Shown: one piece after another, positions 1-11,115 of the stretch
Layout: each line of letters begins with the position of its first letter
Position numbering within the stretch: position 1 is the first letter of the stretch
From: Holacanthus passer
Lineage: Eukaryota > Chordata > Actinopteri > Pomacanthidae
Direction: 5' to 3'
Length of the DNA: 64,000 bases
Assembly (NCBI GenBank): GCA_025331565.1
Contig: JAFREQ010000003.1
Coordinates: 9,479,001 to 9,543,000 of the forward strand
Translations under genes and position numbers: made by a program
The notes under the pieces: model-generated
The model's input: the letters and a program-made list of their open reading frames with translations, nothing else
What the model was told of the DNA's origin: nothing
The model's database searches: none

Positions 1-400
1 TGAAATGATGAAGCTCACTACAGTACTGAGGATGAGAAAATACAGTACATGGATCCAAAAAAGCACTGCCAGTAAATGAATCACAGACTCCTTAAGACCA
101 AGGACACAATGCCACAGTGTTCTATTGCTACAGAGAGCTTCAGGTTTAGATCATGGAGGAATATCAGGGATTAGTCAGTCAGCCATTAGACAGTGAGAAC
201 TGTGGGCACACTGACGTTCGCTGCCTTTCCTCACACATCCCAGACAGCTTCTGAGGGCCCAGTTTACTTTGGCCCTCCACTGCTTCTGCCTCTTTTGAGG
301 TCAAACCAGATGAAACTTGGACTTAGCACCAAAATGTAATTCCTAGACCTGGTAACCAAACTTCCATCCCACCCTCTTGTGCGCTTCCTCCTCCAGTGCT

Positions 401-525
401 GGGGGTGGCCTAGTGGTTGGAGAGAACCATTTACCAGAGGATTAGGGTTCAAGCCTCTGTTTTGGCTACCATTCACACTGCTGAAGTGTCCTTGAGCAGG
501 ACACATTCCTGGCAGTTTTAGGGCT
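401..525 (+). mobile_element. tRNA-derived SINE fragment
   Basis: A polymerase III A-box-like segment (TGGCCTAGTGGTTGG, 406-420) is followed 25 bases later by a B-box-like segment (GGGTTCAAGCC, 445-455). Then comes CTGAAGTGTCCTTGAGCAGG at 481-500, a shared body motif of many fish SINEs. The spacing and order are those of a tRNA-head SINE. No tRNA cloverleaf can be closed, so it is not a functional tRNA. Ends are approximate. Confidence 0.72.
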
Positions 526-1713
526 GCTCTTATGGTTTTCTTAGGAGGGTCTTAACCTGGGAGGAGTGAGAAAAAAAACTACTCTTTCTTTCTTTGCATT
601 GGGCCTCTCCATCAGTTGCTGACTATCTAGCATGTCTATCCAGCAGACTGTCAAACACACCTACAGAAGAATTCATTGCTTCTCTGCACCACACATTTTA
701 AAACCTGTCAGGGGCAAGCAGCCAAAATATTAAAAATACAAGTCCATATTTACTCTCAATGGGCAGTGGATTGATAATTCTGACATCTTAAATTAGTGTA
801 CACAATAAATTACACATAAATTCAATGTTCTGTTATCGAGTTGATGGAGAACATATGTTTCAGTATGTACTGTCTCCCCTCTGCAAAGATGGTGTAAATA
901 TGTCCACCAAAACTCCATCCTCATCAATCTCTCAGGAGATTGTGTTGTTCTGCCCTCTCAGGGTCATTTCAAGATCAGCATCAGATGTTTCCATCCTGTA
1001 TGACTGAATGCCTCTCTACCAGCCTGGAGGCTTAGCCTTTATCAGCCAGCTTACGATAATGCATTGATTTAATTAGGACTGTGCATACCAAATACCATTT
1101 TTTTTCCTATTGCACCATAGTTTAGGAAGAAAATAGCTGCAGCAATATTGTCTTTGTTGGCAAAAAGACTGAGAGGTGAGGCCCCAAAGCTAAACACCAA
1201 ATGCAATGGTTTTACAAAACAACTTTTAGGTGGGTGCAGTGAATATGAATTATTGCAAAGTTCTATTTCAAACATACTGTAATATTTCTTGAGGGTAGTT
1301 AGCTCTACAGTGACGGCTCCGTGGAGAAAAAAGCTGTGCACACACCTAGATTCCTTTCATAGAGCTCTTATCTGATCATCTCAGCATTGGGGTTATGATA
1401 AGATTGTTTGACATAACATTAGTGCTGATTATCAGGAATATGGTGACAGACAGCACACAAATGAATCCTTCATGAACCCTGTTAAAATAACTAAACCACC
1501 TACAGTCATGATGAAAGAATCCCCCACAATTAAAGCCACATCACTTCTTAAGGATGCGTCTTTTTGCTTTATTGTTGGTTTAAGTCTAAAAACTGCCAGG
1601 TGTGTCGACTGCTTTACAGTGTAAATGAGAGCCCAAGAGGAGTGGACTGAACAGGCTTTAAGGGGCAGACACATGGTCCCAAGGGCAAATTTATTCAGTG
1701 TTTAAAGTCAAGC

Positions 1714-1739
1714 CATCCCCAGGACAGAACCTGGGGATG
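1714..1739. other. Perfect 10-bp hairpin
   Basis: CATCCCCAGG and CCTGGGGATG form a perfect 10-bp stem with the loop ACAGAA. It is too short for a microRNA precursor. Role unknown. Confidence 0.7.
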
Positions 1740-2663
1740 CAGGAATCAGATAAGGTGAGTTGACTTGTAGCTTTGTATCTTGAGGGCTATGTTTATGTCC
1801 ACAGACCAGCAGCCAATGTGTCCAGATACCACCTGACAAATGGATTAGTGAGACATGACCCTCCACTTTTACCCAGAGGGATCACTCTTTGCCATGTGTT
1901 TCCTTGTCTCATCCTCTGGTAAACCTCCCTGAGGTATTTAGCAGGTTGGAGGGAGGCTTGAGGCTGAGACCTGGCTGAGTTTAGGCTGGTTGTGAAAAAT
2001 CACATCCCCTCTACAGCTCCACAGAATCTGAAAGCCGGAGTGTCTGCAGTTATCTCTGTCACCGGTTGGGGAAACTGGTGTGAATAGTCCTGCCAGCATC
2101 TCCACCAGGAAGTGCTTGATCCAGCTCCTCTCAGAGTCAACAGTCACAATCATACATCATAGCCCCAATTGTATTTGCCCAGACCGGCCGTTGAGGTTTG
2201 GGGCTGAGGATGAATGCCTCCAGCAACAAAAAGAGCAGTATGAGGATCACAGGGGCCTTACAGAAGTAGCACCAAAGCCTGAGCTGTCAGTTTACAAAGA
2301 GTAACGGGTCATTTATATCCTAACAAATGCCTTGTCCACTTCCCTTACAGCCCTGAGCAGCTCAATAACTCACTTTTCTCTTGCACCAATCTCCTCCACA
2401 CGAGCCAGAATTACTTCTCACACAGGCTTTATGCATATCAATCTGCCAATTTGGTGGCGTCTTTGGTACAGCTTATTCAGTTTTTATCTTGAAAAGTATA
2501 AATTGCTCTTGGACTGTGTATAAAGACAGTGTGGTGGTGACAGAATTGCAAGCTGGGCACAAGTTGATATCAAATCCTGTGTGACTGGTCTAAAATTTGT
2601 TCCATAAAAGTGTGTTTTAGTGGAGTTTTACAAGTCAATTAAGGCTATGTGAGTGTGCGTATT

Positions 2664-2696
2664 TGTGTGTGTGTGTGTGTGTGTGCGTGTGTGCGT
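2664..2696 (+). repeat. (GT)n microsatellite
   Basis: Mostly uninterrupted GT with two GC interruptions. Confidence 0.95.
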
Positions 2697-3597
2697 TCTT
2701 TAGGCCTCCCGTCAAATCACCAAGTTTTTCAAGCAGCGGCGCCCCATATGGCTTCACCACAACACCACCCTGATGCTTGAGACTGCTGAGTGTTGAAGAA
2801 CTGGTGTGTTTGTGGTGTAGGTGCGTGTGTGTTTTTGTGTGTGTGCAAGTACAAAACTAGGACAAGAGTTTCTTCATTACTTACACAAGGTTGTGTATTG
2901 GCTTCTGTCAAAGTTGAGGGAGTGTGTAAAAGGTGCTTGAATGAAAACTCAATTTCCTGAAAGTCTTTTTCCTGTCATTTTGGTGCAGGATGTATGTGGT
3001 GTTGGCTTGAGTGAAAATATGCTGGTAGCACTGTGAAAATCTCTGTCGACTCATCACATCAGTGCCTTAAGCTCGTAATTGCTTTTGCAATTTCTATTTT
3101 CCGAGAGGCCAACCCCCCCGAGTAAACTCCATATCTCTCAAAGTCAGTTAACTTAAAAGACTACAGGCTCAGCGTCTCTTTCTTCTGAGCTATTTGACAT
3201 TTCTGTAGATGTTTGTTCTGTAACCGGAGAGCACCCAAAGGTGGCTAAACGAAATGCTAAAAGCAGACCATAGCTACCAAGATAGGCGATCTTAAGAGAG
3301 CAGCAATTTAACATTCGCGTAAGATACCACGCAAAACAGATCCTGAACACAATGACTCTCCAGAGACACCAAGCATTATTAGAGCCAAGAGAAGGGCAGC
3401 AGCAGGCCGAGCAATCCACTTCTACAAACAATGGCTCCCTTTATAATAATGTAAATCAATAACTGGCATTAGCAGGAATTTCCAAACGTGTTCAGCTTTT
3501 CCAGATGCTCACTCGCTGAAATATCACCACGCAGTCGTCTCAAAGACCACTGAGAGAGAGAAGACAGATGAAGATTAGGGGTGATGAGATCAGAGGT

Positions 3598-3633
3598 GAT
3601 GGAGAGGAGAGGAGAGGAGAGGAGGAAGAAGAA
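3598..3633 (+). repeat. (GGAGA)n microsatellite
   Basis: About five GGAGA units running into GAAGAAGAA. Confidence 0.85.
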
Positions 3634-3811
3634 TCTAGAAAAGAGTAGTAGGGGAAGCGATTAAAGAGTTGGAAAATCATACAAAGGGATGAGCGTAGGA
3701 AGGGGGGGATATTCAGTGTCCTGCGTGGCCCAGTAGGCTGTGTAATCAGAGGGATGCAGGGGGGGAGGATCAGATGGCAGAATAAAAGCCGTCTGACTGC
3801 TCTCCTCACAC

Positions 3812-4001
3812 CTCTCCCAGCGTGACTGGTCCGGCAAAGGGAATGCGCAGTGAGAACGGCTGGCCCAGGCCCATACCGGGGCGCACCGCCAAAACCTCGG
3901 TCAGCGTGCCTGCCTGCTCTTCTGTATTTTTGGAAACATCCATTATGCAAGCAATTTGCCTTTAAGATCTCTGCGCACATGTACGACCATTCGAAGGCAG
4001 A
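3812..4001 (-). other. Candidate host exon (GC-rich, both strands open)
   Basis: On the minus strand a pyrimidine tract plus AG (ATCTCTCCTCCTAG) is followed by 190 nt ending at GAGAG|GTGTGAG, a donor-like site. Inside, an ATG at 3943 in a strong start context (A at -3, G at +4) opens a 44-codon frame with G/C-ending codons, MDVSKNTEEQ...FAGPVTLGE, running to the donor in phase. A second frame is open through the whole segment. The plus strand also has an acceptor-like CTCACACCTCTCCCAG at 3820 and an open frame, so the strand is ambiguous. I recognise no family. The patch stands out from AT-rich surroundings by its CpG and GC content. It could equally be a conserved non-coding element. Confidence 0.25.
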
Positions 4002-5714
4002 CTAGGAGGAGAGATATGTCAGCATCCACAACTATATCACCACAGTTGTTAAAACAGCTCCGGATGTAGACGTGTGAACAGTATTGGTCTGTCAATGGTT
4101 TATTCCTCATTTTATGATTTACAGTAATGAGCCATCTGTCTTCCTTCGCGCCTGTGACGTTTTGTCAGAAGCCTTCAGAATATCTGAAAGATGCCGGAGA
4201 AATCAACGTTTGAATACTTCAAATGAAACAGTGAGCGCAGTACTGAAGGAGGTTTGTTATACTCGTGCCTCCCTACCTCCACCACCACCCCTAACCCCAC
4301 CCTTAACCCAATGTGGTTAGCTGCGCAGTGGGGAAGATGGAAGGAGTGTATGTGTGTGGCGTGTGTGAGTGCGTCTGAGTGTCTCAGTGTGAGTCTGTGT
4401 GCATGCATGTGTGTATGTGTGTGTCTAGGGGGTTTTGGTGTGTAATTCCAGAGGCTCCCGTTACCCCCTCCCAGGTTTTTCCTCTTTCTCAGACGAGTTT
4501 TTTCTTTTATTTATTTTTTTTCTAACCACTGGATTCTGGACTCCGTCTGTTTCCATATTGCGAACCACAGCATTCCACAAACATGATGGAATCTTTGTTT
4601 TAGTGCGTTTAAAGGTTATTTCTTCCTCTTTTTGACACAATTTCCCTTATTTTTGCCTGTTAATGGAATATTACGTGTGTGGCTGTACCAAAAAACAGCT
4701 ATTGTGTGTGAAAGACTTTTAAACATGACTGAGGAGAACAGGATATTAGTGAAAGTGCAAGCTAGACAAAATTTCCTGACTCTCACTTATAGCCATGATA
4801 ACCTTATCCCTAATGGACAAAATCCTTCTTTCGGGTTTTATTCCTCCTGCATTCCTTTTTTCAGCGTATCAATATTTGCTTGTCCCTTCTTCTGCCTGGG
4901 CCAAAGTATTTGGTTGCCTCTCAAAAGCAGCAAAGTTTTATTAAATGTAAGAGAAACTTTGAGATGGAATGGGACAAGGATTCATTAAAGATCCTCCGTA
5001 ACCTCAAACTTAATTAACACAGTTATGTCTGAGGCTACACTCTTGCATTTTAATGTGTGACTATTCAACAAAGAAACACTTCATATTATAGTACACACTA
5101 AAAAGATTGACACTTGAAAAGACAACCTGCATCGGCTACAAATATTTAGATATTTAGAAGGTAACGGAAACTCAATTAATATTTTCTTTACCAAACCACA
5201 CGCCTTAAGAGACATCCTGGACTCTCAGTAATTAAACATTGGTTGAAAGGTAATGAGTGAGAGTGGCGTTTTAAGGTGGCTACTGTGTGAAAAATATTGA
5301 ATCTGGATGTGGTGGATGAACCCCCCCCACACACATGCACACATACACACATAAACAAGGGAAGAAGGGTGAAATACAGCAGCCTTGGCGTCAATGGTTT
5401 CTACACACTACAAGGAAATCATAAATCTTTAGTTTTAATTGTGCTTCGAAAAGCTAAACAGAACCGAACCCGCAAAAAGCAACAAACAAAAAAAAGTGAA
5501 AAAAAAAAAAATCAATTTCACATTCGCACCATTCAAATGCTGACATTCAGCTGTGAAAGGAAACCTCTTATCATCTTTTATTCACAGTATTTAAAGGCTG
5601 ACTGGACAAAGGTCATTTTTATCTGCGGATGTGTGAAATTTTATTGCAACATTTTTTTCTCACTCTCATCTTCATTCTTTTAGTTTTTTATGGACATAAA
5701 CATACATTTGCATG

Positions 5715-5785
5715 ACTCCAGATGCAGTCAGCTCATGCATACGAATCTGCTCATGTCAGTCATGCATATGAATCATATGAATTTT
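5715..5785. promoter_or_regulatory. Cluster of ATGCATA/ATGAAT motifs
   Basis: GCTCATGCATACGAAT and GTCATGCATATGAAT occur about 30 bp apart, preceded by ATTTGCATG (octamer-like, 5706). Repeated POU-type half sites suggest a short regulatory cluster or a decayed duplication. Confidence 0.25.
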
Positions 5786-6885
5786 GTATTTATGTGATAT
5801 ACATTTCATTGTAGTACACCAGTTATGCAGTAGTTTCTATGAGCATTACTTTACAGGCTCCCGTTGATCAATGCTGATTTAAGAACGCATTACAGAGGAA
5901 GCCTTTTATTTATGTAGGAACTGCATGTTTAGCTCCATTAACATTCACACATCCTCAACCACAAGGAAGCCCGAGGCAGTGAGAGGACTGTGGGCCCACT
6001 AACACATAGGTGAAAGTCATGAGAGGAGACCTGAGAGTTACAACCCACGGCCTCAGGGGACTCAGCCTTTTCTTAGTGACCCATCACCCTCCCTCTCATG
6101 AATCAATGAACAAACTCACCTAAGACAAGCATGCACGGGCAGGCAGGGTTGTAGGTAACGGTGTCCTCATGTCACTAACCCCACATGTTTTGACAGAAGG
6201 TCCTTTATCCTCATATGCAAAGCATAAGTGGCAGGACACTGATTCAGCAATACACACACTCCTATTAGTACAGAATAACTAAGCTTGATAATGATTTTTA
6301 CAGGTGACATGACATGGGTGCTTCACAGTAAGGGCTAATGTTTTGAGCAGTCAGGAAACTCTATATTCTCCTGCAAAAGAACTAAATGCAAACCAACCAG
6401 CATCTGGAATTTGATGTCTCATATGCCCTTGTGAAATAAATAAGTTACAGCACGGACCATATAAAGTTAAATCTTGTTAAAATAAATGTGATGTCCTGGC
6501 TTGATTTGTTTCTCATGTACACAGCTGTGAACGTTTGAGTGCTTCAGGGCTGATGAGCCTCCACACTGTCATCTTGTGATAAATGTTCTGTGAGTTGTTT
6601 TTTAATGACAAATATGAAAGAACTGTTTGCCTCTGGATGACATTTGGGAAGAATCATTTTGAAGTGTGACCTGGGTAGTTTGGGAGTGGCAGAAGTTTGT
6701 TTGGACTAAATCCCAACATACCTGCAGGCCACACTCGTAACCTTTCACCTTCAGGTAAGGCCTTTGCTTGTAAGACTTAGAGGGAGGTTTCTTTGCGTAT
6801 AAATCCAGACAAAAGGACCGACAGTCAAGTCAAGTTCCAGCACGTGACTGTGAAAGGGGCTTTCCTTAAACCTGGAGAAAGTAGG

Positions 6886-7524
6886 CTACATAACTGCACC
6901 ACGTATCAATGCCAAATGAAACAAGCTAATTCTCATGAAATACAGTTTCCCTGTGAGAATACTGAGCCGGCGGATATACAAAAGCTCTATTTGTGAATGA
7001 ACCTTTGGTCTAAGTTCATGTTTGCAATTAGGAGAGAAGGAGAGCGTTTCAGGTTTTACACGAATGCACTGGGTGCGTGTGAGTATGTTTGCACACTCAA
7101 TTGGGTATAATTGTATATATGTGCATCTCTGCGAATGCGGTTGTGCAGCATTTAGGCGTGCAAGTGCTTTCATGTATAATTTCAGTATATATTCTGTGAC
7201 TGACATGCAGTTGGGTAGTGTGTTTTTATAGAGCCGTGGGTATAATATTACTCTTCTAAACCCCAGTAGATGAAGCAGTGTTTCACTCAAGTTTAATGGT
7301 GTCTTGCTGGGGTCACAGGCTAGCACACAGATATTCAAATCAAAGGGTGAGCAGGCTCGTAACAGGAAGTGATTCATTTCCAATAGACTTGGCACCAGGT
7401 AATGCACGAGGTATGCTGAGAGAAGCAGCTCCAAAATAAAACCAGGAGGGTGGGGCGGAGAAAAGAATAGGGTCTGAAAACCATCATCAGGAAACTTCCA
7501 CCTTCTTAAGTTCCTCTGCTTCAA
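6886..7524 (-). CDS. Hypothetical 212-aa frame, probably chance
   Basis: Outside the LINE this is one of the two longest stop-free stretches from an ATG. The translation has no domain, no repeat and no clear signal peptide, and the codons show no third-position G/C preference. Its length is borderline for chance in DNA of this composition. It overlaps GT-rich sequence on the plus strand (7070-7230), which suppresses stops. Confidence 0.08.
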   Translation of the reverse strand: MKQRNLRRWKFPDDGFQTLFFSPPHPPGFILELLLSAYLVHYLVPSLLEMNHFLLRACSPFDLNICVLACDPSKTPLNLSETLLHLLGFRRVILYPRLYKNTLPNCMSVTEYILKLYMKALARLNAAQPHSQRCTYIQLYPIECANILTRTQCIRVKPETLSFSPNCKHELRPKVHSQIELLYIRRLSILTGKLYFMRISLFHLALIRGAVM

Positions 7525-10500
7525 ACCACAGTGCCAGATGCATCATCCAGCCTCTTTACTTATTTCCTTCGTTCGGCCTTTCTCTGTGTCTCTATTTCTT
7601 TCTCCAGCCCACATGCACATGAAAGCAAATCTCTTCAGTTTGGCATTAGGTCACAGGAATCAAGGGGCAGGTGGGGGTTGGAACTGGGAGGTAACAAAAA
7701 CATTTCTTAAAGATTTAGGATAAATGTTAGTGGCGGAAGCGCATGATTGGCAGTCATGGCTTAATGCTTGAAGCAACACAGCTAACTCGAAGAATAAGAT
7801 CATGAGCTGAGGTTATTTGGAGTTAAGTGTTTTGGGGCGAACCTGAGCTGTTTCTTTCTCCAACACTATTCCAGTACATATGGTAAGAGAAGAGTGGAAA
7901 GGGTAGCAAAGAAAAAAAAAAAACATTGCGTAATATTTTTCTCTCCCTTTTTTATTCTTCAGTCCAATTTGCACCAAAGCCAAAATCAGTAGTCCCCTGG
8001 CCAATGGTAAAGAGGGAATTCCAGGCACAGTGTACGTGAGTCAGTACCAGCATTTTCCAAATTCACCCTGCCTGCCTTCCTTTAAATAGTCCAAGGAAAT
8101 GTCCAAATGACCTAATTACGACTCAGGCTTTCCTAAGTAGCCTGTGTCAACGCGTGACACGGTATTCAAAAATACACTTAATCACAAAACAGCAGCTTTG
8201 GTGGCAGTGAAGCATGTTTTTCATCTGTTGGGTTTTATTAGCTTTATGGTGGGAGACTGAGCTGGACTCTGTCTGTGTCTATGTTCCTCTCTGTTGTGTC
8301 TCGCTTCTCAAAGCTTTCCCTGGCCTGGGCAGACCTTCAAAGGCTCGCTGGAGCTAAACGATTTGCCAGAGACATAGATTTGACCAGATCACTTCATCAC
8401 ACTTTAATCTATGTCACAATAAAACAAACCGCAAACTCTGTTTCCGTAATACATTCTACATTACTAAAAAAAAGTCAAACTACTACTGAAGTTCCCACTC
8501 TGGCATTGATGGGCACTCGCACACACTCACACTCGCTCTGCCCGAACAAACACCATTAAATAATTGTTTCTATTTTGGGGGCCTGGCACTTTGTCCACTT
8601 GAACAGCTTAGCTGCACCTAAAGTAGTGCTTGAAAGCAATAACAATGAATTCAGTTCAAACAAAAGCCTCATTCATACCAAGCGAAACTCGGCTGAGCTG
8701 TCATTTAGTGACATTTCAGCAGGATTCTAACTTTAACCTTTTACTGTGTTTGTTTATGCAGCGCTGCGGGAGACGAGGTGGTATGCATCCTGCTCAAAAC
8801 CACTTTATGGTAATGGTTTGGAAATAGCCAAGACAATTAAAGCAAAATGAAGGGGAAAGTGATGGACTAGTTGGAGTGCCTCGAATTCCTGCTTAGTGTT
8901 TAAAATTAGTGTTTTGTCAATGGGCCACCTTTGTGAGTGAGGCCCTTTTTATTTGCAAGCTGCAAAAACTATCTATAAATACCGAGCAAAGGGGGAATGA
9001 TGACCTTGGGCAGTTACAGGACCTGAAATCAGATATAACAGAGTTCAGCAATTCACCTAAAACAATTAGGTCGCCTGGGAAATCTGAAAGTCCAAAACAG
9101 CGAGGGAGGGGAGATATGAGGAAGAGGAAAGGAAGTCAAGCAGAGAGGAGACAGATTCCAGCTCCTGGAGCTTTGAGTTCTGACTGCCAATCTAGTTCAG
9201 ATCCAGGACGGGGTAACACAGCAGCTTTTCTGCAGCAGACAGATATAGTTCAACAGGGAAAAATTAACCTGCTGTACACCTGCAGCTTGAGCTTCCATGT
9301 CCAATTTCAATATCATTTTCATCATTCCTTGCTTTTGCAATAATAGAATATTTCATAGATAACGATATAACTGTCATCCAGCCATGTCAAATTTTGGCAG
9401 AGACCTCAGCAGTGCTCTGGTCAACATATTTTCCTATCAGATCAGTGACTAGAGGAGCAGAAGCCCACAGTCATCTTTCTGAGTCCCACGTTCCCCCTCT
9501 TTCTGTCCCCCTTTCTATCTTTTTCTCTCATCTCTCCCTTGTCTCTGCCTATTGGTCCCATGTGGGTGTGGCCTGTGTCTCGCTGTGGCTGCAGCAGGAG
9601 GACTACCTGATGTGTCGCTGTGCAGAACGGGACCAAGGGGTCTGCTGTTGAAAAGGGGCTCTGTGCTGCATCTGCAGATCGCCTTACACAACCACTTCCT
9701 GCTTCCGACCCACTCCTCACAGGCAGCCCTGTGTGCCAAGGCCGAAAAAAGCGCAAACAGAGGGGTTCAGTCCACCCAGGGGCTGAGCACAGGACCCTAT
9801 TCATCCTCTCCCCAATGCTCCTCCCTGCTTCTCCCCTACCAGCCTCAGGATGGCTTTATTTTAAAATTCACAAATATTCCCCTCTCTGAGGCGTTGAGAT
9901 CAACTGGATGCTCATTCCTTCCTTTCAGTGATGCTTGACAGACGGGCTGTGTCAGTGCTGCCCCCAGACCGGGGAGGTGAAACGTGTTGGTGTTAAGTAT
10001 TTGTACGATGTCTGACTGTCTGGCACAGCCACACCTCTGGCATCTGTCTTGTTACATAAGAAGGGAAATAGAGGCGCAAGGGTCATAGATAAAATGACAA
10101 CTACGAGGTGAGTAAAAGAGTTATGGGGATGCTTCATGGGTAAATGAGTTGGGTAGTTTACTGTGGAAAAACTGTCACTGCATGGGAACCCTTGCAGTCA
10201 CAGGTAGAGGTGCACAGGAGAATGGGTGCAGGTTTAAAGAATCCCGGTCCGAGGGGGAGGGAGCAGGTGGGTTTGGGTGTTAGAATTGAGCTGCTATTCC
10301 TGGAATGCTCACTTTGTCCCATCGAGAGCTGGCAACAGTGGGGAGGACAGGAGCTTGGGGGATACTGGACTCCCACTAAGGTGGACAATTTAAGCAGGGA
10401 CCCAATGAGGGCAGAGCGGGAAGAGGTATTTAAGATTCTTGGGGAAATGGCAAAGTGGGCAAATAACTCTCAAGACAAACAAACCCAGAGCATTAATGAT

Positions 10501-11088
10501 GAGTCTGTCACTGGACTGGATGTTTTCGCTTTTCCCCCTGTATATTGCAAGGGGAGGGCAAACGGCCTGAGCCACAGTCTGTTTTCACTACTGTCCTTGT
10601 CGTTCCTACCTTCGGTCATTGGACACTGCCTTGTTTTTCTACTTTAAACGCATTAAAACAGCACCCGATACGTCCATTCCTACCAGGGGGATAGAAAAAC
10701 ATTTAGCCTGCCGGCTCCCTGGGCTTCCCCCTCGGATGTCAGCCTCAGATGAGGGTGAGAAGAATGACGCTCTGTACCGCCACTGCAAGAAGCCATTCAT
10801 ACATTCACAGAGTGTGTAGCACTGACCAATGGTGGCTGGAACAGAACCAGTACTGATCCAGTCCCTGCTGTCCCAACACTACACAACACCAGTATTGATC
10901 TAATCCATGCCGGACAGGACAGCACTACTGAGACAACATGTCCACTGATTCAGCAGGATCACCTTTGGGTCCGACCAACGCAAACAGCACCGCCACTGAT
11001 TCAACCAGACAGAAAGACCTCTGCAGGATCCTGCTCAACTGACTCAGTCAACACCTGCACAGATGAGAAGGTACATCGAGATACTCAC

Positions 11089-11115
11089 CTCTCTCCAAGA
11101 CTGAATCGCTACAGC
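11089..11115 (-). other. Candidate 27-nt microexon
   Basis: On the minus strand the acceptor GTGTTGTTTCTTTCAG is followed after 27 nt by the donor GAGAGAG|GTGAGTATC. One frame encodes AVAIQSWRE without a stop, and the length is a multiple of three. Both splice sites match consensus well and the pair is unusually close, as in neural microexons. A similar but weaker coincidence occurs elsewhere in this window, so chance is a real alternative. Confidence 0.18.

Larger units (their letters stand above)
526..3597. other. No gene seen
   Basis: AT-leaning sequence with only short random frames. It holds the hairpin at 1.7 kb, a GT repeat, and a perfect-looking plus-strand donor (AAG|GTGAGT at 1754) with no convincing exon before it. 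The patch at 1940-2300 is open on both strands but unrecognised. Confidence 0.6.
4002..11088. other. No gene seen
   Basis: Non-coding sequence with C-runs and short CA/GT tracts (4340-4430, 5325-5355, 7070-7230). A CT-rich, GC-richer patch at 9480-9850 has several overlapping frames on both strands with no domain. A minus-strand donor-like TTAG|GTGAGT stands at about 6113 without a partner acceptor. Confidence 0.55.

Noticed and set aside
401..470. Possible tRNA gene
   Set aside because: A and B boxes are present but no cloverleaf can be folded and the SINE body follows directly.
1740..1760. Perfect plus-strand donor AAG|GTGAGT
   Set aside because: No convincing coding frame or acceptor upstream; treated as chance.
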